This document shows positions 47,201 to 58,735 of a stretch of 64,000 nt of DNA, piece after piece. Position numbers and translations under genes: made by a program. The stretch spans positions 1-64,000 of the forward strand of contig JAOTON010002064.1 of NCBI GenBank assembly GCA_034440635.1, read 5' to 3'. The DNA comes from Lepas anatifera. Lineage: Eukaryota > Arthropoda > Thecostraca > Lepadidae. The stretch's first letter is position 1. Every line of letters begins with the position of its first letter. Under the pieces are notes generated by a model. It ran no database searches and was not told the origin of the DNA. It was given only the letters and a program-made list of their open reading frames with translations.

Positions 47201-50107
47201 TCACGGGGCCGTTCTTGGAGGGTTTTAGGTGAGGTGAGGACGCCACTGCGCCAGGTGAGGTGATGGGGCCGCTCTCTGAGGGTTCTGGGTGAGGTGATGG
47301 CACCACGCGCCAGGGAGGGGGATCATGGCGCCGTTCCCGTAAGGTTCCAGGTGAGGTGATGGCGCCATCCCTCCACTATTCATCACAGTGGAGAGTGGTC
47401 CCTCTTTACTTGAGGTGACAGAGCTGTTCCCTAAGGGACCCTTAGTGGAGAGGGGTATCGGTCTCGAAGAGTCGGTGTAATGCTTCCAGTTTAGAGGCTT
47501 TGCTCTCACTTTGTTATTGTTGATTTTCCATACTAACGAGTGTTTGGTGGAAGAGCTGTAAAAATATCGCTTATTTAGATAGGGCTGTTGCTATCATAAG
47601 CTTGTTTTTGGTCCATGCGCTGTGCTAGGCCGTTGGCATTGTGTTTCATTTTTCTGGTCAGTGTTTGGCAGTAGCTGCTTGATTTTTCTCTGGTTGCACA
47701 CATGCGGAGCCTGATGTATGCGTGTTTCGTGTTTCACACTCGTAGTGGTGGTCTCGGTTCCCTTATTTTTTTCTACCTTTCCCGCCGTTTTTGGACCGTG
47801 TGAATGTGCCCAAGTGTCTGTGGAGGCCACAAGAACTTGGCTATCCCAGGCGTCGAACTCCATAGTTTCATTTTGTTTATATTATGCTGGAAATTGTATG
47901 ATGGCCGGCCTTGTCCATGTGCTTGAATAACCTGGTCAGCGTGGTGTAACTTCTTGATTATTTTTGGGTATTCCTGCACCATCGGTGAATTTTGTTATTG
48001 CTTATTTTGTGCGGGAATACTAAAGCCCAATTTTTGGTTGAGTTTATTACAACATTTATCAGATGATTGTAAAGTTTTCTTAAATCTACATAAAGCCATC
48101 GGAAAGCTGGCCGTACGTAAAAACGGTGCCGGCGGCTGAGAAATCGGTCGGATTTTCGGAGACCATACGGCTGTAGAGATCAGAACAAAGGCACAGCCTT
48201 GACTGACGCCATGGTAAGGAAATGTTTGAAAAGTTGAAGCCCAGCATGGTAGGGCTTCCCCGCTCCCAGCTGGAGTGCCCGGCGCTGAGGAGAGGTGCCG
48301 GTGGCCCAGTTGGCCGGTGTGTGACGGCCGACGTCCGGCCAGGTCTCGCTCCCGCTCTCGGGACCGACGCTCCCGCTCCGGAGACCGCGAGCGCCGCTCC
48401 AGGTCCGGCGACCGCCGCTCCCGCAGCAAGAGTGGCGACCGCGACCGCCGCTCCAAGTCGAAGAGCGCCGACCGCAAGGAGAAGTCGCGCTCCCGCTCCA
48501 AGTCCGGAGACAAGACGGCCGAGAAGGAGAAGAGCCGCGAAGAGAGGTGGGTGACGGAGGCGGAGAAGACGTGTGGACGGCACGCGCCGCTGGAGCGTGT
48601 CCCCGCTGCGGGCCGCAGGAGAGCGGGAATGTGTGTCAGGCAGTAGCGATACGGTACGGTAAAAGGCCACCGGGCGGACACCGCTAGTAAACGGCTGCTG
48701 GGGAAGCTACCCTATTAAATTTGGCTCAATGCTGTGTCATCGAATCGGCGCCAGCCACACAATTACCCCGAACCCCTCAAAGCTGCCACAACAAAACACG
48801 AAGTTTTGCTGTTTCATGCGGTGATTTACGAATCGGAACGGATGCTCACAAAAGGCCGGCGGCCAGAAGCTTAAAAGACGTAGTTTAACTGATCGTCTGT
48901 TTGTTCCCCGTGTCTTCAACATTTCAAGTATTGCCATTTTGCTATTATTCAATGGGTCCTTAAGTTCTTCTGGGCTGGTGCTTACCAGTCATTCGGCCAA
49001 AATATTCCTGTGTAGCCTCTAGTTCCGATGAACGGTTTGTTTTTAATGCTCTCTTTGTTTTCATCCCACCGCTTCACCTTTGTTGTGCACTGAGCAACTT
49101 GCATGACACAGTCCGTGGAAGTATGTATGCATCAGATGAATGATGTGATGTAGTGAGAGGCGTATAACGTAAGTTTTAGATGTCGCTAGTCAATATGTAC
49201 GATGCTGGTCGTGCGTTCTGATTTCTTTGCTTTTTTCTCGTGTTTATTTCGCTCAACATTCGTCAAAAGCCGAAATCAACATGCCGTGCTCATTCCATGC
49301 TCTCAATCGTCAGCTTTTGGTGTTTTAGGGCGCCCATTTGTGTTGTCCATCTTAGTGAGACTTTAGCCTATAACCTTTGTCACGCTTTCTTTGGGCGGCG
49401 CGATTTCTGCAGGCTTTGTTTTCGAGAACAAGTTGAATCTAGCCGAATGTTTTGAGCGAGCGGTGTTTTCTGTGAAGTGACTAACGCATCGGTTCGTGTT
49501 CGCAGGTCTCGCTCCAAGTCCAAGGACAGGAAATCGCGCTCCAAATCCAAGTCCCGCAGCAAGTCACGGTGAGAAAACAGCTTGGCGAACGCTTTATGGC
49601 GGGGATTTGAACAGTTTTTGCTTTCAGTCCGTATTGTATCCTCTTTGATCAGCTTTCAGTTGCCTTTTTGGGTCATTACCAGAGTAAGATAATGTCACCC
49701 GGCCACTATCAGTTGTTTTCGACAGATGACTAGTTTCGTGATACCCAGCCATCGTGTTCCTGCCGCCGGGAGATGGATGGATTAGTGGATAGCACTCCTG
49801 TCTTCTAAGCCACTGGTCCCCGGGTTCAAGTCCCGGCGGAGCCTCTGAATAAGCTGATCTGATCCCCCAAATCCCTTCCATGAGGGTGATAGCTGGCGAC
49901 ACCGTATGACACGGACAGTTGGTGCGTCGTTAAACCCCAACAATTATTAAATTCTTGTTGCCGCCAGGTCCCGCTCCGGGTTCCCGCGGCGGCGGCGGCG
50001 GCGACAAGGCCGGGTCTCGCTCCCGGTCCAGGTCGCACTCTCGCTCCCGCTCTCGCTCCCGGTCGGGAGACCGCGCCAACGGAGACGCCGACGGCGGAGG
50101 CGACTGA
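38137..50107 (+). CDS. SR splicing factor, B52/SRSF4-5-6 type (whole gene span)
   Basis: Nuclear RNA-binding protein with two RRMs and an Arg-Ser tail; it recruits the spliceosome through exonic enhancers and controls splice-site choice. Coding exons: 38137-38265, 39718-39788, 40198-40278 or 40329-40424, 44111-44180, 46724-46797, 46985-47170, 48343-48546, 49506-49568, 49968-50107; all phases agree. RRM1 has VYIGGL (RNP2) and NGFGFVEF (RNP1). RRM2 has the SR-family signature SWQDLKD across the exon 4/5 junction. The tail is RS, RSGD and KSKS repeats. The predicted length, about 340 residues, equals that of insect B52. The last exon has one surplus base (near 49981) that throws the RS frame off. 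A MITE, an 81-bp minisatellite and a SINE sit in the introns. Family known; alternative exons and donor array are read from this sequence. Confidence 0.93.
39718..39788 (+). CDS. B52-type SR gene, exon 2 (RRM1 C-terminal part)
   Basis: After ccctcag: [20 protein letters not shown] and MGE, ending ag|gtaagt in phase 2. It completes RNP1 (FGFV-EFED) and gives the family ELNG motif. Confidence 0.94.
40198..40278 (+). CDS. B52-type SR gene, exon 3a (alternative RRM1 end and linker)
   Basis: 81 nt after a gccgccag acceptor, in phase 2 at both ends. Reads [16 protein letters not shown], then [12 protein letters not shown], before gtgagt. The first part is the last strand of RRM1 (V-x-V-E-x-ARGP), duplicated in exon 3b. 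It can join exon 4 in frame, giving a linker without Gly repeats. Confidence 0.85.
40329..40424 (+). CDS. B52-type SR gene, exon 3b (alternative RRM1 end and Gly-rich linker)
   Basis: 96 nt after ggccggcag, phase 2 at both ends. Reads [18 protein letters not shown], then a Gly run and RPYGRDTK, before gtaggt. The RGG-like hinge between the RRMs is what the family usually has, so 3b is probably the standard form. It lies only 50 nt after exon 3a. Confidence 0.9.
41816..42801 (+). mobile_element. TTAA MITE, copy F, in the SR gene intron
   Basis: TTAACCTCTCCCCGGTGGGG at the left and CCCACCGGGGTGCGGGTTAA at the right. Subterminal palindromes are of GTGTTTGAACAC type and GGTGTTCAAAAACACC. The interior is rich in TGACCT/AGGTCA. 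Lies in the 3.7-kb intron between exons 3b and 4. 986 bp including TTAAs. Confidence 0.85.
44111..44180 (+). CDS. B52-type SR gene, exon 4 (start of RRM2)
   Basis: After ttccggcag; the first base completes the Lys codon of exon 3. Reads [20 protein letters not shown] then SWQ, ending cag|gtacgt in phase 0. The block is nearly invariant in SRSF4/5/6 proteins. Confidence 0.96.
45125..45441 (+). repeat. 81-bp minisatellite, four units, in an SR gene intron
   Basis: Units of 81, 81, 78 and about 77 bp starting gtgaggccggc and containing gcgagcgagtgagttgggg. Because the unit is a multiple of three, a frame of 291 codons (44834-45709) stays open through it. That frame has no family motifs and lies between two well-defined exons. 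Confidence 0.92.
46724..46797 (+). CDS. B52-type SR gene, exon 5 (RRM2)
   Basis: After gacggcag: [20 protein letters not shown] then HYGEG, ending gg|gtgagt in phase 2. Completes the SWQDLKD signature. Confidence 0.96.
46985..47170 (+). CDS. B52-type SR gene, exon 6 (end of RRM2, start of RS tail)
   Basis: After gtctgtcag: [19 protein letters not shown], then [13 protein letters not shown] and the first RS repeats. Ends ccag|gtgagg in phase 2. This donor is the first of a row of six related donors. Confidence 0.96.
47171..47370 (+). repeat. Repeated 5' splice-site array after SR exon 6
   Basis: gtgagg donors occur at 47171, 47195, 47229, 47255, 47289 and 47351. The second is preceded by gcagccgctccag, an exact copy of the exon end. 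From 47191 the sequence falls into three degenerate 60-bp units, each with two donor-like sites. Confidence 0.8.
48343..48546 (+). CDS. B52-type SR gene, exon 7 (RS tail)
   Basis: After cggccag: [15 protein letters not shown] repeats, then [17 protein letters not shown] and KEKSREER. Ends ag|gtgggt in phase 2. Low-complexity Arg-Ser sequence, the target of SR kinases in this family. Confidence 0.92.
49506..49568 (+). CDS. B52-type SR gene, exon 8 (RS tail)
   Basis: After gttcgcag: [20 protein letters not shown], ending cg|gtgaga in phase 2. 63 nt, so it can be skipped without a frame change. Confidence 0.88.
49765..49951 (+). mobile_element. tRNA-derived SINE in the last SR intron
   Basis: A box A-like stretch ggattagtggatagc (49779) and a box B ggttcaagtcc (49823) are correctly spaced. 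A tRNA-unrelated body and a gtcgttaaacccc tail follow. The 5' acceptor half does not pair with ggagcc, so this is a SINE and not a tRNA gene. Its tail ends about 17 bp before the last exon. Confidence 0.75.
49968..50107 (+). CDS. B52-type SR gene, last exon (one surplus base)
   Basis: After gccgccag. The RS reading ([20 protein letters not shown], ending GGGD before tga 50105-50107) is one base out of phase with exon 8. The phase-correct start reads SRSG and then leaves the RS frame. The simplest account is one extra base at gggttccc (49978-49985). A sequencing error or a real variant fits equally. Confidence 0.8.
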
Positions 50108-52474
50108 GTCCGGACTGGGGTGCCGCCCGCCGGGGTGGGGGCGGCTACCAGCGAGCCCGGCGGTCCGTGCGGCCGCCGGGCTGACAGTGTACATAAGCCT
50201 CCGGGACTGGTGAAGCCAGGTCCCGGGAGTCGAGCATGTGGCGGCATCGTAGACTGGGCAGGACGGCTGCTCACAGCCGCACTGTCCGCCCGTCGGCTAC
50301 GGTGTGTCTATTTACATTTCATCTGTTCGAAGAGGTTGAGTCGCAATTTCATCTGATGGGAGGGCAGGGCGGTACACATTTACCTTGATCATTGACGTTT
50401 GTGAAGGTTTGCATTGCCAACAACACATCACGGTTGCGTGGCGTTGGGCCCCGTTAAACGGTGGCGCGGTAGATAGTCACCGTCGCGCCTTTCGTGTTCG
50501 TGTGTGACTTCGGCGCACGGCTTCAGCTGTGTGATGACGTCACTGGAGGTTTATCATGGGTGTTCGGGCGGGGGCACGGCACTGTGACCTATCTTTGGAG
50601 CGTAACAATACACGAGCGCCCAAGCACCTCCCGTTTTTCGTGAATGATAACATCGTGAAAATGCTTCTCGGAGTCGAAACCAGAAGCACGTTCTGCTTGC
50701 TCTGAGAGACTAATGTACGCAGTAACTTAACTCTGCTTCGCTTGCTTTAGTTTCGCACGCGCACGTTACTCCCATGCACAGGTGTGCCTACCTCCCTGCT
50801 GCCTTGGTAGCTGGAACGTTTTGAAAAGAAATGTTTTGGATTTTCTGTCGTTTTCTATTAAGTTTCGGGTTGATGATATTCCTGGTCATTTATTCTTGGT
50901 AGCAAATAGTGGATAGAGAATAGTAGAGTATAGAGTGGATAGAACATAGAGTATATTTGTGTTACAGATGAAAGTGGCTATGAAATACTGCGTACTTTGA
51001 CCCGGAGCTGGCGTCTCGAAGTAATCTACGTAGAACCTGGTTGTCGGAAATCCGGGCTTCTCTTTAACCTAGAAAGAGTGTGAAGATACATGCGGTCTGG
51101 CCATACGTCACAATGTGATTCACCCGCGGAAACTTTGGTATTTTGAGTCGAGTCATTTCAAAATGTTTGAGATCGGTAGCATTTCTTAACAGGAGAACCT
51201 AAGTAGCGAATAATTGATGGTTTGAACTTATTCTTGCACTAAGTTGGGCGCTCACAGATTATTAAACTTGTCGGTAAGATACGTTCTTACTTACTAGATG
51301 CTGTCAACTTTGGCACAGCAGGTCAGGGACTCGTCGAACTCGCCTGAAGTATTAAACGATAAAAAGAACAAGCTATTCGGGCGTTGCACTGAAAATTATT
51401 GCCCCGGAACATTGAGTTGCAGAATGAATAAATATCTACAGGACATAGAACAAAAGCGAGATGCGTAGGGTCATGGAGCCAGCAAGGATCCAGCTCACGG
51501 ACGCGGTGTATCGCACTCGATAAGGACCGATCCACTGCCACACAGACGGCACATCGATCACGTCGTTCTCGGAGATATCATCGCGCACCCGTGCGATCAC
51601 CCAGGCGCACAAAAAGTCACCCCATCGCACTTCGAAGCACGCGACAGACGAGCGTGCGTTTTTGTGCAGCGTCGCATTTGCACGCGCCGGCTATTGGCAC
51701 CCACCGCGCAAAACAGCACCCTAGCCAGGACGTGCACCGGGAGGGAACGAACGCGGCGAGGCACCCGACGGTGCGGTGAAGGCGGCATCGTCTCAGAGAT
51801 GGACTGTTCGTGGGTAGTGAACAGTATTGCCAGCGCGCGGTTGCGATTTTAAAGTTCCGAGTTCCGTCTGAAGTGTCCACACGTTCACTGTCCTGTGTAC
51901 GCCTCTGTAGATGGACAGGAACGATAACCTACGGCAGGTGGCTGGCAGACTAGCGGGGCCATTGTGAACCCTCACAGACTGCCTGCACCAGTCATTCAGA
52001 AGCACAGGGGTACGCTGCGGGAGGAGCGATCACATTCAGCACGAAGAGAGGTGGCTTGATGGAAGTGAGCTATCTATGGAAGCACGCTGAAAACGGTAGT
52101 TTCAGTCGACTGAGTCCCACGGTTGGCACTTCCACCCCCTAAAATTGGCTCAAAACACGTTCAGTGGCAAGATATAGGAGGAGTCGCACGAGCAAGTTTC
52201 CAAGTGTTCTTGCTTTAACAAAATACGCGCTAATGTTCCAGTTCACGGGCGATATCTCCCAGTTCATGTAGTAATAGAAACTACTAGCACAACTGCATCC
52301 GTCTCGACTATCAGCGGTCAGCTTCGACTGTTGGCACTCCGGTTTTTGTTATCACTTTCAAATATCACCGTATCGCGAGCTATACGTGTCATCCCTGCCC
52401 TCCCCATCACTGCGTCTCCAGAGTCTCGGCTCTGAACCCGAACACCACGCCCTTAGCGGTGCCTGCAGCTGACT
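50108..52474. other. SR gene 3' flank
   Basis: No further exon is supported. An AATAAA stands at 51427-51432, 1.3 kb after the stop, and could be the SR gene polyadenylation signal. Short minus-strand frames at 51323-51630 have no recognisable motifs. Confidence 0.45.
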
Positions 52475-52801
52475 TCACGTGCGGTCGAGCTTCTTCAGTA
52501 TGGCGTAGTAGAGGTTCTGGAAGGCGTGTGCAGAGGCGCCGACGATGACCGCCAGGATCACCATAAACACGGCGCCCATCATGGCGCCGTCGATGGCGAT
52601 GCCCTTGCGCGTCTCCTGAGGCGGGGTGCCGGCGTTCATTACCTCACGCGTGTCGTCCACGATGGTCTTCATGAGCCGCAGTCGCTCCCGCATGTCCTCC
52701 AGCGACTCCTGGTGGACGGGCTCCTGCAGCACCTCCCGGCGCAGCCGCTGCTTCTCCGACTCGCTCATGTCTGCCGGCAGACACGCACTGGCGGTGGACA
52801 T
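52475..52801 (-). CDS. Small single-pass membrane protein, unidentified
   Basis: 108 codons on the minus strand. A charged, probably helical N-terminal half (SESEKQRLRREVLQEP, MRERLRLMKTIVDDTREVM) is followed by one hydrophobic segment (GAMMGAVFMVILAVIVGASA) and a short tail ending LKKLDRT before tga. An internal Met after ADM is an alternative start twelve codons in. Codon use is GC-rich with strong amphipathic periodicity, which makes it look real. I do not recognise the family. It appears to be one exon; an upstream non-coding exon is possible. Confidence 0.6.
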   Translation of the reverse strand: MSTASACLPADMSESEKQRLRREVLQEPVHQESLEDMRERLRLMKTIVDDTREVMNAGTPPQETRKGIAIDGAMMGAVFMVILAVIVGASAHAFQNLYYAILKKLDRT

Positions 52802-55800
52802 TGGGGAGTGTGTTCAAGAGTGCGCTGAACGCGAAAATAAGGGCTGGAACCAGCGCGCGACACATGCGCCGGTCCTTTTGTTTTGTCCGTAGATCGAGTC
52901 ATGTGGGAGGTGGAGTTCATGCAGGCAGGGTCGAATCCATGGGGGGGGGGGCAACGGGGTCCAAAGTCGTCAAAAACATGTTTTTTTAAGAACATCGGCA
53001 AAAATAAGGCCGATTGCCCGGTTTGCTCCTTCCCCTCTCCTGGATCCGCCAGTGCATGCAGGATACAAAACTAGGGACAGTTGTCCATGCTTTAAACTGG
53101 CGTTTTTGTTTACTTTGCTCAGAATTCCTCTCTCTTTTAACCCTCCTGGAGAGAGGCTTTAGGCGTAGTCAGTTATAGCTACACAGGTATTTTCTGACCC
53201 GAGACAAGAATGTCCACCATCGCCGTATTGAGAGATTAGAGCGCACCGACTGCAAAGGTCACTCCGCGATGTAACAGCGTCCAGCACTCACTAGACTGCT
53301 TCGTAAAGTCCCACTGAAGTTAGAGGCGTGTAACGTCAATTCCAGATAGGCCCGGGTAACTAAGAAATAAAAGAGTTTATTTGACGCAGATAAAGCTGAT
53401 ATTCACCCGGGATACCAGGCGGAAGTCCAATAAGAACCCTACAGCAGCTGCGCTTCGTTCCTTTCTGCGTTTGACCCCAGCTGCAGCACAACCGACAGCC
53501 GGGAGAATGCACAGCCGGTCTGTTCAGCATTGTTCTCTGACCCTGGCCACTCGGCCTGTTGGCCGGCCACCCCTGCTGAGAAGGGGGAGATTTCAGAGTC
53601 AGGCCCCGCCCACTTGCGTAGACCTGGGGGTACCCCGTCCTTAGCGGCGCTGACAGGCAGTGAGTCGGAGAACGATATATAATAGACAGACTGTGCGTCT
53701 GGTGACCCGCCCCGTTCACCGCCCTGGCGTTGGTTTTTGTATGGGTCAAAAACGTGCGAAGCATTGCCGGTCTTCATCAAGTATCACAGTTTTGCGTCTA
53801 TTCAAGCACCTTAAGTATGTTATCACGCCCCAGCATCAGAAAGTAGTGTCTTCATAAATCCTGCGCACGTAAAGACCTGGAAGGGACGCGCCAAGGCATA
53901 AGGGCCTGTTCACATATGACATGAGTGACGTAAGGGCATTTGTTGACTCACTGACGATGGTAGGGGTCTCTGGCTTTTGCCTACGATTGGACTTTCCTCT
54001 CACCCCAACAGGGGTGAGGGGACCATCAGTCGAGCATCATCAGAACACGTTCTTCCTTCCACGGCTCAATGTGTCCTTGTCGAGTTAGTTTTGCCGCTAT
54101 ATAGATGCTATGGGATGGTAACATGATTGCAAACTAAGAGTACAAAGCAAAACAATGTTTCAATCAAGAATAAAGTGGACGATTAAGTGGTACTTCCGCA
54201 GTGTAGGACTAATAATCAGCTAACGTGAAATAGCTTTATTGAGCGAGAACTTTGTGGCGACAACAGGACTAATTCGAAATCTTTGAAATTAAAACACGAA
54301 AATTGAAGATATCTTAACACTTCCAACGTTTCATTCGGGGTACTCAGGCACCCCCAAAGATATATAATTTCACACCCCTGAGGTCAGCCGTTTACTGACA
54401 ATTGCTTCCAAAGGGCCCGAACACCCCAAATTTTGCTGACGTCATATGTGCCTAGCCTCTAAGGACGAGTGAAGTACAGGTCGGGTTTGCAGACCCTGCT
54501 CGTGCAGTGCTAAAAATGGATCAGCGTGCGGACCTCCCGCGGGTCAATCCTGACTGAAAAGGGATAATTTACGTCCCTCCCATCAAAATATTCGCCCATG
54601 AATGTCATTTAAGCTAGAAACCTCCAATATATGTAAAAGACCATGCGAAATGTATCCCCTAATGTCCATAGGCGTAGGAACTTTCTCCCATTGGGGAGGG
54701 AGGGGGAAAGTTGTCACTGCTGTTGGCTGGCTGAATCTCTTCTCGATCAGGGTCCTGGGTGGGTATGCTGGCACGGCAATACAAACCCTTAAAGCCCAGG
54801 AGACTCCAAACCGGTCCTCCCCCAACCCCGGGATTTCCACCCCTGTTGGGGTCAAATATGATTCGGCCTAACACTTGATTTGTTAACGGAAAAGGTCCGG
54901 GGTTTTAGGGCACTGCAGCTGCAGAGGCTATACGTCGACGGAAAAGGTTCAGAATCGGCTCAAAGTTGGGGGGGGGCAGCCGCCCCTGCCTCCCCGGTTC
55001 CTGCGCTTATGCTAATATCCGGTCAAACCAAATTCATGCAGAACAGAACGAAAAACATAATGTACAATACCCACTGCTGGAGTTAGCACTTCCTTCCCCT
55101 CCCCTCAACCCCGGTCACCACTGTTCCCCGCTCGGGTAAATTTTGCCCCGCTGAACCACCCCTTCCCCCGCTGGACAGAATCTCGGCCCAGGTTGGCCCC
55201 TCCCAAATGTGAGCCCTGGATCCGCCCATTAGAAGTCCCGCCTGGCGATAACCGGCGCGCATGACAAATGTCTTGCCTGCATATCCTCACTTCTATTAAA
55301 AGCAAGCGGGAGTACTGTCTGTTACCTTCCTGGTTAAGCTTCGTTTAGATAGGACATTTTCGATGTTCACAGATAGCGGACGTAGGAGTCATCTGTCCCG
55401 ACGAACACATTGGAACGGAATGCTTATTGGCAGGCTTTTACGTGCGAAAAATCGACTGACCAATAGTTCAGCATGACCAACTTACTTGAGTAGTTATCAG
55501 CAGTATCTTCGACGTTGACCTGGAAACCTGAAGTGCACGGACGTAATTAGTTCGCGCCGAAATACAGTGATGGTTACGTTTTGGTTTCACGAGCCGTTTC
55601 CATTCACTTAACACGGAAAACAAAAAAAACTATTTGTTGCACTGCCGTTAAAAAGTTGCAGATTTATATGCAGCGGTTTTGTGACGTCTATTTTTCAAAG
55701 CACCTGTGATTGGTTTTGGAACCATGGAAACAAGATGGCTCACCTTTGGTCATTTTCCTTTGCGTGACGACTTAGCGACGCGGTTCGGTCACTCTTTTCA

Positions 55801-58735
55801 GACGGTTTCTCCTTTTATACGCATCGGTCGACTTTTAGCAGCTCCGATGCACCATTCAGCAGTACAGCAGCCTCCAATTCGGTACCGGGTTTCAGCACCA
55901 AACAGCAGCTGCCGCCTGCGCTGCGGATAAACACAGCGCGGCGGGCCATCAGCTCTGGCGCCAAATCTGGCCGCCCCCGCCCCCGAAAAGGCGCCAGTGC
56001 GCCATAGGTGCAGAGGGACTTCGCGGAGATGGCAGAGGGATGGCGCTGGTAAAACTGGTGGAAGGCTCTGATCCGAGGTGGGAGAACTCATTTTTTTAAA
56101 GTCCTCTTCTCGACATGAATGTCGTACATGGCAAATAATAGAGATCGGAGCTGAAGATACCGAGAGAGCCGTGGCTTACACGCGTTGGCGATCATAGCCC
56201 AGTAAATGGGACCTACGAAGATTGTCATTGACAGAACAGAACTGTGGTTAACGTTCACTCAGAGTTTGAGAAATAACTTGAGCTAGGAACCTATTGCAGC
56301 AACCTAGTTCTGGTCTGCGAAGTATTTTGGAATTTTCTCGCCTCAAAACCCAGGGTTTGAAAGCTGGATATTTAAATCACCAGCACCAAATGGCATTGAC
56401 GTCTTTGACAGATGCTTCCCAAAAATAGTCAACTTCATTTTCAGCAGACAAATGTTCTCCAGTGGAGAAACCTAATTTGCCAAAAGCATCACTGAGACGG
56501 ACAATTGTAACCCTTCTCCCTTCTCTAAATGAGAAACCGCGTAGCCGAAAGGTCGGATTATGACCCATTTTTTCGTAATTTACACCATCACAGTTACAAG
56601 GATCGCTCTACTCAATAGGCTACCAGATCTTGTCTAAAAGTTGGAGTTAATCCATACCATCTTTGTAATTAAATTCGTTTTATAGCTGAAATAGAACATG
56701 GGGCTCTGAATATCGCACACTTAGAAGCAAAAACAAAAGCAGGTATTTAACATGTCATATTGGATGACAGCTATCGCCAGTCAGACCGGAGTCCCGTGAC
56801 ACGACACTGACCTCCCTTCCGCGGTGCTGCCCTCCTGACCTCTGATTCTTGGAGTCCCTCACGACACCAGCTCACCCCGCAGGAGCCACGGCGCCACGGA
56901 GCAGCCACCTCCGAGTCGCCGGCCGGCTGTATTGATCCAGGGGCCGCGCACGCGCTGGCGCAGCCGCGGCGCGCCGCAGCGGCCGGCCTCACCGCTGGTG
57001 CCGCCAAAACTGTCTCAGACCGCGACAGAGGCGGCGAGGGCGCGCCCCCGACCCAGCTGTGCACCCTGGCGCACTGGTCTCGCAGTACGGAGCAGTTACA
57101 GGTGTGGTGACAATGCAGATGACACCCGCAAGTATCGCTGCTGTAAACGGCTCCAATTCCTCAACGTCTTTTAGTATTCGCATTGTTCGATGCTTGCGAT
57201 GCAGACCATAAATGGTCATTTCAAGACAAAATATGGCTCATATGTAGTTTATTTCTATAATGGTTTTCCGATTTACATCGACTCATGATTGATGTAGTGC
57301 AGTCGTGAATCGTCTAGTGCTACAAAAATATTCGAATTTTCCCTGAGATAGCCATCTCTGCAGATCATGAAAAAGGCAGCTGAAATCCCCACCTTATCAC
57401 CGAAATTAGTATGCGTCCACTAAATATCTATAAGTCGCGACCCAGTCTACAGCGTCGTTGACCTCGTCATTGCACCGCAGGATACGCGTCTTCCAACGCA
57501 ATCGCTTGGCCATGGACTTCAGCCAAAATAACACCACATGTCGAGGGATAGGGTTCCCCCAAAAATAAACGACTTCGCAACGGTCCATTCTCTCCTAAGG
57601 GCACACAATTAATGATAAACCCTTAAGCTATCAGATGATCTAGAACTATAGATGGGGTCCGCTTCTTTCGATGCGCCGATCCGGTACCAGGCTAATACTC
57701 CACTTCTTGGATCATTTCTTACAACTCATTCCTTCAAATATGCCTGATACACAGGCGGATCCATGGGGGCAGGGGGAGGCACAATCCTATCAAACCTCGG
57801 CGCCCCCTGGAATGGCTGCAGCGCCCCCTGAAAGATGGATGACGTCACCTTAAATTTTGCTTCCAATCTCCCAGGATGCGAGTATTGGCGCCCTGCAATA
57901 GTTTTTGGCGCCCTAATCCGACCAGGTGCCCCTCCAACCCAAAGGAAATCCGGGGTCCAACTATGGCTGGATAACTGGTGTATGCACCCATGATAAGCCC
58001 AAAGTCCGAGTTGCAACACCCTACCCCAGCAGAGTCGTAGCGTCCGCTTTAATGTGGCCAAAAATCACTGGAAGCTTGGTTGGTGTGTTACTAAGTAAAC
58101 GCAGAATAAGCAATGAACTGTGCTGGAACAGTTCAAAGCTCCCAAAACTAGAATTTATCATTTGGGCACTATTATAAAGCGGCCGCGAGGTGTCTAGAAA
58201 AGGGTACAGGTGGTTTATCCGCTCAAAACAGGAAAACTAGCAGCTCTACCGTATTTGAGAGCCCCAACGAATGGCCACGAGCAAACCTGATGAGCAGTTG
58301 AGAGTGCAACGTGTAAAAATAGGTGAGGAGAATGCTTCTGCAGTCCGCGTTGGGAACACACATCACGAAGTTAAAACGCACTCCATCATCCCCACGCCTC
58401 TCTCTGTGGTGCAGCCTCGGGTTTTCAGTCGCTTCAGCAGGACAGTCTATCTCTGTGTAACAACCTCACTGCTCCTGGGGCGGTCAAAAGGCCAACCGAT
58501 GCACGATACCTGAACACATTTTATAACGTATATGTGTGTGCCTGTCGTCAACACTGCGCTCGAGTTAAGCACACGCTTTTGAGTTAAGCACAAAAGCGCC
58601 GGTGTTTCTTTTAGGAGCCGGCGGAAAGTCCCCAAGACACCAGCCTTGCTGGCGTCCTTTCGATTATTTCTTGAAACTAGTCGGCGGACTGCCCGCTGGT
58701 GAAGTCACTAGCTGGATGAGGCCGCCGTGGTCCAG
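52802..58735. other. Intergenic, no gene recognised
   Basis: It has short frames only. TGGATCCGCC or GGCGGATCCA words resembling ends of cut-and-paste elements occur near 53041, 55211 and 57751, but I could not pair them into whole elements. A GC-rich patch lies at 56840-57080. Confidence 0.4.

Noticed and set aside
49768..49848. A tRNA-Arg-like gene (TCT-type anticodon loop)
   Set aside because: Boxes A and B fit, but the 5' acceptor half does not pair with the 3' half and a SINE body and tail follow.
56377..57588. Two minus-strand frames of about 60 codons with Trp/Tyr-rich ends
   Set aside because: They look slightly alike, but no splice sites link them and no family is recognised.
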